Source: Gonocerus acuteangulatus (taxonomy: Eukaryota > Arthropoda > Insecta > Hemiptera > Coreidae). From it: a DNA stretch of 64,000 nt. Shown here piece after piece: positions 45,360 to 58,329 of this stretch (position 1 is its first letter; the number at the start of each line of letters is the position of its first letter). Where the stretch lies: positions 44,090,086-44,154,085 of the forward strand of contig OX328125.1 of NCBI GenBank assembly GCA_946811695.1, in the 5' to 3' direction. A program made the translations under genes and the position numbers. The notes under the pieces are model-generated. The model did not search any database. It was not told the DNA's origin and saw only the letters and a list, made by a program, of their open reading frames with translations.

Positions 45360-46980
45360 CTTAGTCTTCCAAAATTACAGAAGGTCTTACATTATGAAAA
45401 CTTCAATGGCAGTTTATTAGGTTAGATGTGGCCCTGCCTGTGCGCGATCTTCCTAAATTGAAGCTGAAATCAAATTTTCCTCGTTAGCTTGCTTCTGAAG
45501 AGGCTCAAAAAATGTAGAGCACAAAAGAAAAAGAAGATAATGAAAAGCTGAATTTTCGAGAATATAATCTTCAGCTATTTTAGAATACATATTGTAAATT
45601 GTAATAAAATATTCTGAAAGACAGCCGACTGTGGATTCATTCTTGGCACGGATGGCATTATCGGTTTTAAGTTATAAGGGAAATATACACATACATTTAT
45701 ACATATACATATATTGTTTTTTTCAATTATTTTTTTCCCGTAGAATTTTACTTTATATCGTCTATTCAATTGTCAAGAGCAATAATAACCTCCTCAAACT
45801 CCTATCTGCGTTAAGAAGGCTGGTTAAAATATATAAATATAAATTAATGATTAATGCTAGAGTCCTGAGCAAAGTCAGGGAGAAAAGTAAAACTGAACTA
45901 AAAGTTAAACCGAACAGTTAAATCAAATACATTCGAGGAAACTCTGTTCCATGAAACTAAACTGCCAGTTTCTCAGAACTAATTATGAGCAAATGCTTTC
46001 ATTTCGAACAAAAAGTTGAGAACAGTGATATTTACTTTTTAGATTTGTTTAGTGCTAATTAATTTAATTTGAATTATTTTTGAACATAGTTTAGAAATCA
46101 AAACCTTTTATTCAAATTATTCGTGAAAATAAGTAAAATTTAAATTTACGTAAGCATTACATAGGAAATAATTAAAAAATAGAAGAACGAAGAGGCTTTT
46201 GGAGTAATTCTTTGTAATTTTTTAAAAAATGGCAGGAAGACGTTACTTAAAGTTTCGGAATTGTTGATGAATTCGATATATTCTAAACATTTCAATGCAC
46301 ACCATTTTATGGAAAAACAACAGGAAGGCAAATTTTATATGAGTCGGACTATTTACTGAATCATCTAATAGCTATTTCAAGCTCTGCTGTGTTACATTTG
46401 CCGAGTTAATTTCCACTTGATATCACACATAAACAAAAACACACTGTACAGATTCATATTGTTGACTTCTCATACATTCATAACATGCTCTATGAAGTAA
46501 CATAACAGGTACTACGTAGGGAATAATCACCAACAATGTTTATTAATTTCCAACGTTTTTAAACTTCCCCTTTTTTATGAAAGAATGTAGATTTAAATGT
46601 GGGAGGTCAGTAATTAAAAATACACTCCCCCCTCCAAAATTAATTAAAATAAAAATGATTCTTGCAGCTTCTTCAGGGATATACGAAATAAAATTCCGGG
46701 GCATACAGGCTCCACGAGAGGAATAAACTTCAAACGATAGGGCCGCGATTGAACCAATATAGAATGTAGAACACAGTGCGGTGTATGTGGAACAGCTGAT
46801 TATTAATTGATTGTAAAATTTCGTGCGTTTAAAATGATTCCCCACAGGAAATATAGCTATAAAATATTTTCAAAAATCAATCTATTAAAATAAATAAACA
46901 TTAAAAAGAAATTTGATTTTATGGTATAAACATTATGTAATTACTTCTATTCCAACTTTTAAATCTACTATTTATTTGTC
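45360..46980. other. No identified feature
   Basis: AT-rich sequence. Frames at 45631-45921 (plus) and 46543-46845 (minus, 100 codons) show no known domain. Confidence 0.4.
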
Positions 46981-46985
46981 AAATA

Positions 46986-47377
46986 TCACTCACTCACTCA
47001 CTGACCTAACATCGCCCAGCCCAAACCACTTGACAGAAAACTTTGAAATTTTGCATGGACACTCCCTTTAGAACATAAACAATCGCTAAGAAAGGATTTT
47101 TTTATATTAAAATTTATAAGTATTTTTAGAGGAGTTTGAATTTTTAGTTGATTAGAGGAGGCAAGCCTAGGCAGCTGTATCTATTTCAAAGTATTATTAT
47201 TAATTGCGGTTCATTTCAACTATGATGGCAGACGCTATACCTGGTGATGGTTCATCCGGGTACTTCTGGGTAATGCTCGCAAATATAATGGGTATTTCCA
47301 AATGACATCATGGAAACATTTTTAAATTTTAACGAATATTTATTATTTACAACTAATTTTAACCTGTACTGGTTAAA

Positions 47378-47432
<55 letters not shown>

Positions 47433-47490
47433 TTTAGACATTCTTATTTTGCTTCTTACTGAGTACAAACCTGTACTTTGATTACAAAAT
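46986..47490 (+). mobile_element. Helitron-like element, 5' part
   Basis: It starts tcactcactcactcactgac, then catcgcccagcccaaaccac and tgaaattttgcatgg. It continues with gcggttcatttcaactatg and cctgtactggttaaact. The same order occurs at 50611-51350. A (TA)n tract at 47383-47429 interrupts the end, and the 3' terminus is not visible. Confidence 0.55.
47383..47429. repeat. (TA)n microsatellite
   Basis: A TA tract of about 47 bp lying within the Helitron-like copy. Confidence 0.95.
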
Positions 47491-48489
47491 GTGACAATAT
47501 GAGACTCAAGAAATTAAAGTTTATCAATTTCTTTTGTATGTTCACATATTTGATTAATTATATAATTAAATATTTATGGATTATTGTTTACTTGGATAAT
47601 TTGATGTATATATTTAAATGTATAACCGGTTATGTAGGTTTGTAATTCGATGCAATACCTACGTAATAAATGTTTTGAACGATTCTCCTTAGTTGCGGAT
47701 GCTCATAAATAGTTGACTATAAAAAAAAATATATATATAAAAGGTAAGAACTAAATATAAGAAACATAAGCAAGAAATGTACTTTATAAAATTTAAAAAA
47801 GTAGAACGCAAAAAGTAAACAAATTATATTATGAAAATAAGCTAAATCGTTTCATTAGTAGAGGGAGCTTACCTCGATCCCACTCCAAAATAAAGTGCAC
47901 CTGGGGAACTTAATTTTCCAAACAAGGGTTGTGACATTCAAAATTATACGGAAATATTTATCATTGTAACCATCAAGATCGGAATGTTTTGTTTAAAATT
48001 ATTGTATGTTTCTTTTTAATTAATTTGGTTGGGTAAGTAACCCAAAATGAAGTCAAAGTAAAACAAAATGCAGTGAAAGATTTGATTAACGTCAAAGAGG
48101 AAAAGATATTGTTTTATCTTAAAATAAACAACAACAGTATTTTCGTTTTTTGCGTTAACAACTAATGTATAATAACAACAGCAGTAATACATACCACTAT
48201 CAGATTCCTAAGGGAGGGAGGAAGTCCAAGATAACATTTAGGTGACCAAGGTTAAGAGTTGGAAAAGAAGGTTCTACACAGGAGTTTTATTGTTAGGAGT
48301 GTGGAGGGGGGGGGGTAAGTCGGTAAGGACGAGAGAAAGGAATTCCTTGGTGTTAAAAGGAGGCTGTAAAAGGTGTTAATGTTTTAGAACACCCAGATAG
48401 AAAATTGTAGGGAGTTTGGGAACAAAAACCGAATTGTGGTCAAGACAATGGGGGAAATGTGTTGTTTGTCAGTTTTGTAATTAATGTTC

Positions 48490-48900
48490 GGTTTTAAGTT
48501 AGAGTGGACGCATTCAGATATCGTTCGTTTTTTGAGGTTTCGTTCAGTAGACAGGATTTTAATGTCATCAAAGTTGAATATGTGTTTTTTAGTGAAGACG
48601 TGTTTTGCGATGGTGGATTGGTCGATTTCTTTGTTCTTAATGGTTCGTTTGTGTTGTGCAATGCGGGAGTAAATATGTTTTTTGATATCCCCATAGAATT
48701 ACAGGTGGGAATTTGACAGGTAATTTCGTAAATAAAGTAAGTGGTGCGTCCAAAAGGGATGGTTCCTTTTCTGTTGAGTACACAGTGTTGTAAGTTTGTA
48801 ATATTTATTTTCACCAAACTTTTGGGGTAGGCTTTTTTTAAGGTCTTAGAAAGTTTGTCAGTTAGCCCTTGTTGAACAACTGTCGGGAGAGGAGTCAAAG
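48490..48900 (-). pseudogene. Penelope-like GIY-YIG endonuclease remnant
   Basis: The minus-strand frame from 48898 reads LSKTLKKAYPKSLVKINI, then RTTYFIYEITC, the entry to the GIY-YIG domain of Penelope-like elements. After a frame shift another frame reads IYSRIAQHKRTIKNKEI, IAKHVFTKKHIFNFDDIKIL and KKRTISECVHS, the expected domain end. The YIG-type residues are damaged, and no reverse transcriptase or ribozyme motif was seen nearby. Confidence 0.75.
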
Positions 48901-49481
48901 GAATTTATATTTATGTGCTTGATCGCCTTACTTGTTTGATTGGGTAATGTGCTCTCTTACGCAGCTCCTGCAGGATGGGATTTTGCTTTCATTTTATAAT
49001 CGGAGAGCTGGTAACCGGACATTTCATGACGCGTTTTATGCACCTTGAAATTTTTCAAATTTGAAATTTGTACCTCTTGGGTAGATAAAAAGGTATATAT
49101 TTGTTGGCTACACTTACCGTAGAACACCAGGTACTGCGCATAGGGGAAAGGTGCAACAAAATATAGCCCAAAAATAGTGTTTTATTGAGAAGCCAACTAT
49201 CATTAATGTAACAAAAGTGCTAATTAAGGGAATTTTTCAATGAATAGTAAATAAGGCAGACACTTCTGTGAGGTTTAATTATCAGGAAACATGAAAATAA
49301 ATGTTGCCTGTGATAGACTGCATTACACTGCGTGTAACCGTAAGAGTGTATGAGAGCACCGCGCAATTGTGGTTGTTCTCTGCGCTCTCATTGGTTCTTG
49401 CTCACATGATCTTGTACAGCTGTACCGGTTTAAACGGTAACGTGAATAAAACACTCATTAAATATTAGAATAACAACAAAT

Positions 49482-49674
49482 ATTTTTTTTTTTTGTTTTT
49501 AACGGCGCATCAACTATGTTGGCTATTAGCGCCGGGCTATCTACAGGTTGCCAACCTTTTATAATGCCAACAGCACGTGGTCGGTCACCCATTCAGGTAC
49601 TGACCACGCCCGGCGTTGCTTAACTTCGGTGATCTACGGGAACCGGTGTATTCAACGTGGCTATGGCCGTTGGC
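49482..49674 (-). mobile_element. 5S rRNA-derived SINE, full length, minus strand
   Basis: From right to left it has a 5S-like head (complement of tatggccgttggc, with cttaacttcggtgatctacg), a body with ctatctacaggttgccaacc, and a T-run on the plus strand for the A tail. Short duplicates aacaaat at 49475-49481 and 49675-49681 are consistent with a TSD. Confidence 0.9.
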
Positions 49675-50610
49675 AACAAATTATTATTATATTTTTTTTT
49701 TTTTACATGTTATCCCCCTTAAAAGTGCCTGTCTTATTTATTATTCATTGTAAAATTGTCTTAATTTTACATTAAAGATAGATGACTTCTGAATAAACTC
49801 TTTTTTTGAGGAATATTTGTTTGCATCTTTCCCCTATGAACTCTAGCTTTTCTCTATGAAGTCTAGCCAACACATGTATACCTTTTTATCTATCGAAGAG
49901 GTACATTATAGCAACATTTCAAGGTGCATAAAACACTTCATGAAACGTCCGGTTACCAGCTCTTGGACTATTAGTTCCGCAGCCTTTTCCGACAAAATAT
50001 ATTTTAAGTGTATTTTAGAGATTTCACTACAGGACTCCACTAAGAGATTATAAGGGGATGAAGTTCAGCAAAGTTCAGATTAGAAAGGCATTAAGCCGCC
50101 TTAGCCAAGTTAGTTAATTTTCCGAGATAGGTGGTGTTGCGAATTCGTAGCGTAATTAATCATGTTGAGCAGCACAAGGACAGTGCATACATAAGTTATC
50201 TCTGGACGTTGTGGGTTCTTATTAATCCATGTTTAGCGTTAAGTAGATTTAAGAGAAATTTATTTAATTGACATGAGCTTCAATGGAAAAGATTTTATAG
50301 TTTTCAAGTTTCGAGATCACCCATTTATTTTGAATAATTCAAGTACCATAATATTAACCACCGTTGCTCCTGGTGCGGCTCAACACCAATAAATGCCATG
50401 AAGAAGTGATCACAATCGACGACCACGATTTTTTTAGGTTCGCAGGTATAGTCGCCTTCCCACAGTTAATAGATATTTAAATTATTAAAAGGCAAATGTT
50501 AGTTATACTTAGGTGCGTATAAGCTGAAAATAATACTTTCTAAACGTGTTGGCCGTTCACTCGTAAATTATTATTTTTATTCTTTCTACTATATATTTTT
50601 CAAATAACAC

Positions 50611-51525
50611 TCACTCACTGATCTATCATCGCCCAGCCCAAACCACTTGACAGAAAAAATTGAAATTTTGCAAGGGAGTGTCCATGCAAAATTTCAATGG
50701 ACACTCCCTTTAGGATGTAAACACTCGCTAAAAAGTTTTATTTGATATTCAAGTTTTTAAGTATTTTTAAAGGGTTTTGAATTTTTATTTTTAAAGAGAG
50801 CTTGCTCGCCTAGGCAACATTCGTTGCTAGGATGATAACAGAACAGATGATATTGTACTTAACCTGTATTACTTTTATTTGAGGAGGCCCAGTGGCCGAG
50901 GGTGTTATGGCTTGAGCACTTAACACTCCGTGCCGAAGGTCGTGGGTTCAATTCCCACTATGGGGTGGTGGCTTTTCTTTAGAAAAAATAAAACTCATCA
51001 GCCCTATCCTGGATAGAAAAGGGTGGTAACCTATAGGTAACCCGTCCTAAAATCCGTAGTTACTTGCGGTTCATTTCAACTATGATGGCAGACTTCGAAT
51101 TACTAGAAATAGACTGTAATTTTGCCTCTCGTAGAGTTTACGCTTTACCTGGTGGTAGTCCATCCGAGGTAATAATATCCCGAACCCTTGCACAGCCTCC
51201 TGACTCATCAGCATCCCCAGTCAGGACAAGTCTTTGTATTGCTCGTAAATATAATGTGTGTTTCCAAAAGACATCTTAGAAAAATACATTTTTAATTTTT
51301 AACGTCCATTTATTATTAACAACGAATTTCTACCTGTACTGGTTAAACTGCTATTACTGGTAACCTATAGATAACGGGTTATCCCTATGTTATATGTTTG
51401 TTGACACTGGTCCGGAGCGCCCCAGAGTCAAGAAACATTATACTTTGATTACTTATCAATTGACGAATAACTGATAGTATGAAGGGAACCGTGCTATAAT
51501 AAACTGAACAAAATTATTTAGTAAG
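50611..51525 (+). mobile_element. Helitron-like element, longest copy, split by a SINE
   Basis: It starts tcactcactgatctatcatc and then shares ttgaaattttgca, gcggttcatttcaactatg, ccatccgaggtaataatatc, cctgtactggttaaact and gggaaccgtgctataat with the copies at 46986 and 5984 (inverted). A tRNA-Leu-like SINE lies at 50884-51063. The terminal hairpin-CTAG end is lost. The plus-strand frame 51064-51279 belongs to this repeat and is not a gene. Confidence 0.6.
50884..51063 (+). mobile_element. tRNA-Leu-like SINE
   Basis: The head has an A box (gtggccgagggtg), an anticodon region cacttaacact and a B box (gtgggttcaattcccac). The body is agaaaagggtggtaacctat, then aggtaacccgtcctaaaat. It sits inside the Helitron-like copy, where the uninterrupted sister (47190-47230) lacks it. 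The TSD is blurred. Confidence 0.82.
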
Positions 51526-51563
51526 AATAAAAATAAATGTTTAGTGATCAAACATCACACCAC

Positions 51564-51565
<2 letters not shown>

Positions 51566-51637
<72 letters not shown>
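51566..51637. repeat. (CT)n microsatellite
   Basis: About 70 bp of CT dinucleotide, followed by short TA runs. Confidence 0.95.
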
Positions 51638-51638
<1 letters not shown>

Positions 51639-51672
51639 ATATGTATATATATATATATATGTATATATATTC

Positions 51673-51860
51673 GGGGCCAGGTGGCCATGAGTGTTGAGGT
51701 GTGAGGACTTAACACTTCGTGCCAAAGGTCGTGGGTTCGATTCCCACTATGGGGCGGTGGCTTTTCTTTAGAAAAAAAAGAAAAGGCATTAGCCCTGTCC
51801 TCCTAAAAATGGTGGTAACCTATATATAACCCGTCCCAAAGTTCGTATTTAATAATAATA
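51673..51860 (+). mobile_element. tRNA-Leu-like SINE
   Basis: The head ggccaggtggccatgag...gtgggttcgattcccac and the body atggtggtaacctatatata with acccgtcccaaag are followed by a (TAA)n-like tail. It is a sister of the copies at 50884 and 59423. Confidence 0.85.
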
Positions 51861-52280
51861 GACGTTAAAATTTAAACAAATAATAATATATATTCTTAAA
51901 TAATTCAAATACTAATTTTACGAAATTATCTACCTAGTTATACCTGAACTTACCTAGTTATAACTTGAGTACCATGGAGAGTTGGAATATTTAAATTATA
52001 TTGGAATATTCAAGAAATAGGAGCCTCTAGATAAGATTGGCTGTAGAGTATAAAGGAAATGACAGGAGTGATAAGAGCCAAGAGCTGCTTGATAAGAGAT
52101 GGGAGGACACACAAAGCTTGTCAAAGCCTTGCACAGTATCCAATTCCACCGTCTCTCTCTTAGTCCTCTATTGTTGCTCTCCTTCTCACCACCACCTTCA
52201 TCAAATGACCATTTCTCAAAATACAATATTATCTTTTGGCTAGGGTAAAGTAAAATAATATTAGACAGATAAAATATCTA

Positions 52281-52480
<200 letters not shown>

Positions 52481-52499
52481 TTTTTTTTTTAATCGCACT

Positions 52500-54090
52500 A
52501 TAGGAGAATGGCTGACGTGAAAACTGTAGTGTTGAGCGTTTTGCTTAAATGAAATTTAATGTAATCTCTCAACGTTCCGTATATATAGCCTTTTTTTTAC
52601 TTTTCAACTGCCTCTTTTCCTGTATTGGACCATTCGCCTTATATATTGTACCAATAATTGTAATGGCGCATGATTTTGAAGTGGATCGGGCAAACGGACA
52701 AGCTGTAGAGCTGAAGAAGTTCCACCAGTAGGCAAGAGTTCTTGTGTCGCCGCAGGAGGCGTCTCCCAGAATAGACAATTATGAAGTGTAGCGAATATTA
52801 AAGCTACTTGCTCAGCTACAGAATCAATGGGGGATTGTAAATCTTCTAAGTGACAGAAGCAAGGATACTATTTTTATGAGCAAAACAGTACACTTCTGTC
52901 ACCAAGCAAACTGCAGCAAAATAACTCAAGAGGCCTTAGTTCCGTCCGCCACCAATTTAAAGGAAAAAACAAAAACAAATAACCAACAAAAAATCTCTTG
53001 TATATTCCGAAAATCCATATAACTCAATGCGTTATAATATAATGTGTTAATTTGGGAGTCTACAAGAAATGTTTTGACATTTACTTAACTAGTAAGCTCT
53101 ATAGAGCTAAATTTTATATAAATTGTGTATGGGAACAAACACACAAATATATGGCCTTTTTGTGGGGTAACTGCTGACAGAGAACTAATAATATATATAT
53201 ATGCCGATATCTTCGGGACCTATGTGTTATCAAACGTGGGCATTTCTCATCGGAATCTTCTGATTGCGTCGTAGGATCCATGCCTCAATCGGAGGTGAGG
53301 GGCATGCTGAAAAGATGAAAAAGTTTAAAAACGTTTATTTTATTTTTTTGTACTTCATTAACAAGAAGTTAATAACTAAACGGAAGATTGTAATAAACCA
53401 GGAAAGGACGTCTAGTATTTATTTTGTAATAAAGTAAATCTTGTCTCAAGTTACATGACAAAAAGAAGAAAGATATTAATTATTACAAAAAGAGCGAGTC
53501 CTTTGATATGACTTTGAAACCTCTGCTGAGGACGTCCAAGGACTGATAAAGAGCAGACTATATTAACCTTTGAAAAGTTCCTTCAGATACCTCTTCAACT
53601 TCATTAATATTTCCTCGTTCCTCCTTAAGTTTTAAACATTAAAATTACTGAAAAGGCTAATTTAAATCATATCAATTTATTGTCTTTTTCATTAAGGCTT
53701 ACTGATGGGTCCGTAAAGATAATTTGAGAGTGAGTTTTGTTAAATGGATATGTCTTTTTGTTGGTGGCATCGGGAATATTGAATTGTATGTCTCATTTAA
53801 TACGTAATAAGTTAACCGAGCAATCACTGGAGTGCCAGAGCGGTCCCTCGAAATGCTTAGCTTTGAAGAGGGAAATATTCGCTCCGCGACACGGTACCGC
53901 CCAGGAGCAGGTATTTGTCACCTTCAGTATTTATTTATTTATTCATTGTATTTACGAGCCCGCAAAGTAGCGACTTGCTCGTTATATTGTTACATTTTAT
54001 TATAGGCACATTGACCTATACTAAAAACCTTCAGGCGCCGCTTGTTGTAACATCTGATACCCTTAGCCAGTTTTTTTTATCATTATTATT
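52500..54090. other. Unassigned; short frames only
   Basis: The 60-codon frame at 52549-52731 has a hydrophobic N-terminal stretch but no other support. The 77-codon frame at 53737-53970 ends in a TTTA-repeat. Neither is called as a gene. Confidence 0.35.
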
Positions 54091-54208
54091 AATCTAGGCG
54101 CACGGTAGTGCGCCAGGCCAAGTTCCGGCCTAAGCATACTGTGTGTATATTACAGGAGGTCTTAGAGCCGATTTTTACCCTCTTATAACTTTCAAGCAGG
54201 TAAAGATA
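54091..54208 (+). mobile_element. Helitron-like 5' fragment, second copy
   Basis: It starts TCTAGGCGCACGG, then cggtagtgcgccaggccaag and gtcttagagccgatttttac, matching 35205-35320. It has about 21 extra bases (near atactgtgtgtatattacag) and stops at aaagataaagtt, where the fold-back element begins. Confidence 0.55.
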
Positions 54209-54942
54209 AAGTTCCCCCCACAAAGAAACACTCCCTTCCCCAAAAATATCCCCTCCTAAACCCCCCCCCCCCCAACGCCTTACCATCCTACACTCCAAAA
54301 AAGTAGTATGAGTTAGTGTATTAAGTGCACCATATTTTCAACCAAAAATATTTGCCAATACAAGAGATGATACAAGAAAGAAATTACTTGGAAAACCTCA
54401 TAGTTACTTACTAAGAACAGTAAAGACACTCCAACTGACCTTTAAGAACAACAATAAAAATACTTATATCCAGTTACTAAAATATTACTTTCCTCAACCA
54501 GGTATATTCTTAAACTTGGCAATGTTTAGTTTTCTCTCTAAAGATAATTTCGGCACAAATAAATCATTGCCAAGTTTAAGAATATACCTGGTTGAGGAAA
54601 GTGATATTTTAGTAACTGGATATAAGTATTTTTATTGTTGTTTTTAAAGGTCAGTTGAAGTGTCTTTACTTTTCTTAGTAAGTAACTATGAGGTCTTCCA
54701 AGTAATGAACTTGGACATTTCTTTCTTGTATCATCTCTTGTATTGGCAAATATTTTTGGTTGAAAATATGGTGCACTTAATACCCTAACTCATACTACTT
54801 TTTTGGAGTGTAGGATGGTAAGGCGTTTTTTGGGGGGGGGGGTTAGGAGGGGATATTTTTGGGGAAGGGAGTTTTTCTTTGTGGGGGGGGGGGGGAGGAA
54901 TTTGGCCTCTATTTCACATTTATGTTTTTTTGGGGATTTGTT
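54209..54942. mobile_element. Fold-back element, copy B
   Basis: It is a near-perfect inverted repeat centred about 54555, with arms of more than 300 bp identical in content to copy A at 36844-37543. The right end reads ctctatttcacatttatg, then ttttttggggat, the complement of copy A's left end, which defines that terminus. Poly-C/G runs sit inside each arm. It begins inside the Helitron-like fragment. No coding capacity. Confidence 0.88.
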
Positions 54943-56617
54943 ATTTCTGGTGGTGAGGCTTTAGCTTTTGTGGCTGAGTACTCGACTAGTATGCTGTAGG
55001 GCCCGACTTGAAAACTCGAGCACTTATAGACAACTCATGCCAATATATATTCCAAATACTTGTCGCTGTAAAAATTATATTACGGACGGTTACAAATTAA
55101 CTGAAACCAGCTAAGTGAAGGTGTAGACATTGACATATACGGGCGTACATAAATGAAGCTTTTTCCAGTTATTTGTTTAGCATTAAACCGATGCATTTAA
55201 AACACCATCCATAATTCTTTTTAAGTAAAAAAATATTTTTTTATTTATTGCTATAGAAATCTTTTAATTGGTTTATGTTTCCCTCTTGAGCAACACGTGT
55301 TTTAATATCGCTTGGAATGTTTCAATGAAAACAATAGATATTTAATTTGAGAATATTAGGAAAGGCCATGCTTGAATATTTTTAATGAACATAATGGACA
55401 ACGTTTATTTTATGTTCTAGCTATAACACACATTTACCATATACATCATTCATTCCTCCTCTATGTATAATGTTTTCCCTTTCATTACATCTGTATATAA
55501 ATCAATATATACTTTGTCATCCTGTTTTACAACCCTAAAGGCAGCTTGAAATTCAAAGCAAAACATTTTCCTCTGTGGTATAGTTCTATTAAGTTACCAA
55601 GACCGAACCCTGACTTAATCTACCTTCACAATTCCAACGGCCAAAGCTCTTCTCTCAATTCATAGAATTAATTTTCGAAAGAATAATTAGCAGGATGTAA
55701 CTGAATTCATTTGGGCAGCACCCTTCATTTATGTATTAAGAATAAATCTTTTCTCTTTATAATTTATCAACAAGTTGCCAAACCTCAGTAAATTCGTAAT
55801 GCAATAACTGCAAAAGTGAATAATTCTAAAATGACTACAGCTTTGCAACAGTTCTCTGAGCGTAACAAACCCGATTTAGCCATAACGGGGAAGCAGTGTT
55901 GGCTGGCAAAGTGGTTATTAGCCAAGCTAGTGCCCGGCCAACTTTACACCAATCCTCTACTGGGGCCTGTCTCTAGAGGGTTACTCAAGCCAGTTATTAC
56001 TGCTCATTACTCATAGAACAAGTTAATGAGACATTTTGGGAATTTTAGAAAAATAAATACAGTTTTCTCATGTACCGCTTATTCCCAGTACATACCTTAA
56101 AAAAACAGCGTCAATAAAAAAATTAGTCAAGTCAAAGTAGAAAACAAAATCGACGAATGCATGGGGAGGAATGATATTCACAAATTCGAAACGGCAGAAA
56201 ACAAGAACCAATGAATGTAACCCAAGCAAATTCTGCAAAAAAAGTCTGTAAACTGTTTTAATTATTCAAATAGGCATCAAATAATAAAATGATGTTTACT
56301 ATTTAGTGCTCAATTGACGCAGAATTAATGATCTATATGCTTGGCAACTTTAAACTTTTCTATTAAATGCTTTATTATAGAGGAAGTTTAGAAAAACCTC
56401 GGAAAAATAGAAATTTAAGAGCTTCTTCCCACTTTATGGCTGTAGCTCAACTGAGAATTTTTGCAAAAATCATATTATTGATATTTGGTGCCTATTTAAA
56501 TAAATAAAGCTGTTTCGAGACTTTTGCTGGTTAATTTCACAGAAAATATCTAATTTGTTAGGAAAAAATGCATTTACACATTCAATGAGACCAACCAAGC
56601 AATGGTGCATTGATAGC

Positions 56618-56671
<54 letters not shown>

Positions 56672-57439
56672 TCACGTACACTTCAAAAAGAGGGGAAACA
56701 CCTAAAATTGAAAAATTTAAGGAATCTTGGTACCACAAAATTACATTTAATCATTCTAGGAGAATATTATTTTGCATTTAAAATAACGTTGACTTTCAAA
56801 ATATAATGATTTTACAGATTAAAAAAAAAGTTTTCATTATTATAGGTGATGTAGTATATTTATCAATATCTTCCCAGCGGAAAACATCCCTATAGCCTAC
56901 CTTGTCCAGCGGAAGCATGATATTCTATACCCAAATTGGATCGATGAATGTCACTTCTGGGAACGCATATTGTAACGCTCACACCGAGATGAAAGGTTAA
57001 AGGATCATTAAAATATTCATTACAATCCAAAGCCTGTAATTATATTAATGGGAATGCATACATATTTAAATGTAACATACATATGTATATAAATATGTAA
57101 ATAGAATGCATTTATTACGTATATTTATTTTTTAATTTTACTTTAATTATAGAAATTGACAACATAGACATTCGACGTCAACGTTAAAAAGAAAAAGTCC
57201 GTCGCACAGGAGCTGCATAACTAAGCACTTTCCTCAGAATTTGGGTAGTGTAGACTGCTTTCCAGAACAATTTGCTTAAAATATCCTACATAAATAAAAT
57301 AAAAACATGAATAGTTCTCTTTTAAATTTGTAATGGGTAACTGATCAATTATTAATTTGCTTCCAGAGTTATGTTTACACATGGTACCTATTACACTACG
57401 TAATAAATACAAAAAACCTCATATTATCGTATTTTGATC
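54943..57439. other. No gene seen
   Basis: Mostly AT-rich. The 66-codon frame at 55816-56016 covers a GC-richer patch with no recognised family. Confidence 0.4.
56621..56670. repeat. (TA)n microsatellite
   Basis: A pure TA tract of about 48 bp. Confidence 0.95.
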
Positions 57440-58231
57440 TAACGCAGAAACAGGATACAGTCCCTCAAGTGGTAGAAAGCGCTCCTTGCGGCGGCTTTGT
57501 GAACCTACGTCTGGCGGGCTTTTCTATTGAAATATATTACAAATTAAACCCCCGCTTCCCGATTGACCGATTCAGCTCATTTTTACAACACTTCTTTCTC
57601 ATGAGATACCCACGACGTATACCGCGTTTCGTTACAATACAGCAGAAATTACGACCGGTATGAGTATATTAGGAATTTGGGTCCGGAGTAAACCCCCCCT
57701 TCTAATGAACCGATTTAGTTTATTTTTACAACACATATTTACCTGTAGATTACCACTACGAATACCGAGTTTCGTCGAAATATACCAAAAATCACGGCTG
57801 GTAGTGGCGAATTGGTATTGTGGGTCCGGAGTAAACCCCCCCTCCTAATGAACCGATTTAGTTTATTTTTACAACACATATTTACCTGTGGATTACCACT
57901 ACGAATACCGAGTTTCGTCGAAATATACCAAAAATCACGGCTGGTAGTGGCGAATTGGTATTGTGGGTCCGGAGTAAACCCCCCCTTCTAATGAACCGAT
58001 TTAGTTCTTTTTTATATCTCACTTTTCTCTCTATATTACCACTACGAATACCAAGTTTCGTTGAAATATAACAAATATTACGGCTGACATAGTCAAATTA
58101 GTGTTTTGGGTTCGGGGTAAACCCCCCCTTCCGGTGGACCGACTTTGGTGGTTAACGAACTCGTTCAATCGTTTGCTAATTGAATGCTATATACCAAGTT
58201 TCGTCACGAAAAAACAAAAACTCTGGCCGCT
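57440..58231 (+). repeat. Interspersed repeat carrying a 143-bp tandem array
   Basis: The landmark gtccggagtaaac (last copy gttcggggtaaac) lies at 57681, 57824, 57967 and 58110, exactly 143 bp apart, with a more diverged unit from about 57538. Each unit also has aatgaaccgatttagtt and gtttcgtcgaaatata. The leader aaacaggatacagtccctc at 57450 reappears inverted at 62080-62130, with one unit at 61860-62050. Plus-strand frames here are repeat artefacts. Confidence 0.88.
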
Positions 58232-58243
58232 ATCGTGTTAACA

Positions 58244-58277
<34 letters not shown>

Positions 58278-58285
58278 TGTTAACA

Positions 58286-58289
<4 letters not shown>
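58232..58289. repeat. 58-bp palindrome through a (TA)n core
   Basis: The arms atcgtgttaacagac and gtctgttaacacgat flank TA repeats, giving a perfect palindrome. A second TA tract continues to 58325. It lies at the end of the 143-bp array. Confidence 0.9.
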
Positions 58290-58328
<39 letters not shown>

Positions 58329-58329
58329 T

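Noticed and set aside
51064..51279. 71-codon plus-strand ORF
   Set aside because: It lies wholly inside the Helitron-like repeat; the related copies at 46986 and 5984 do not keep the frame.
54955..55025. tRNA-like sequence near gtggctgagtactcgactag
   Set aside because: No B box and no clover-leaf could be formed; left unassigned.
55816..56016. 66-codon ORF as a host exon
   Set aside because: No homology recognised and no splice sites in frame.
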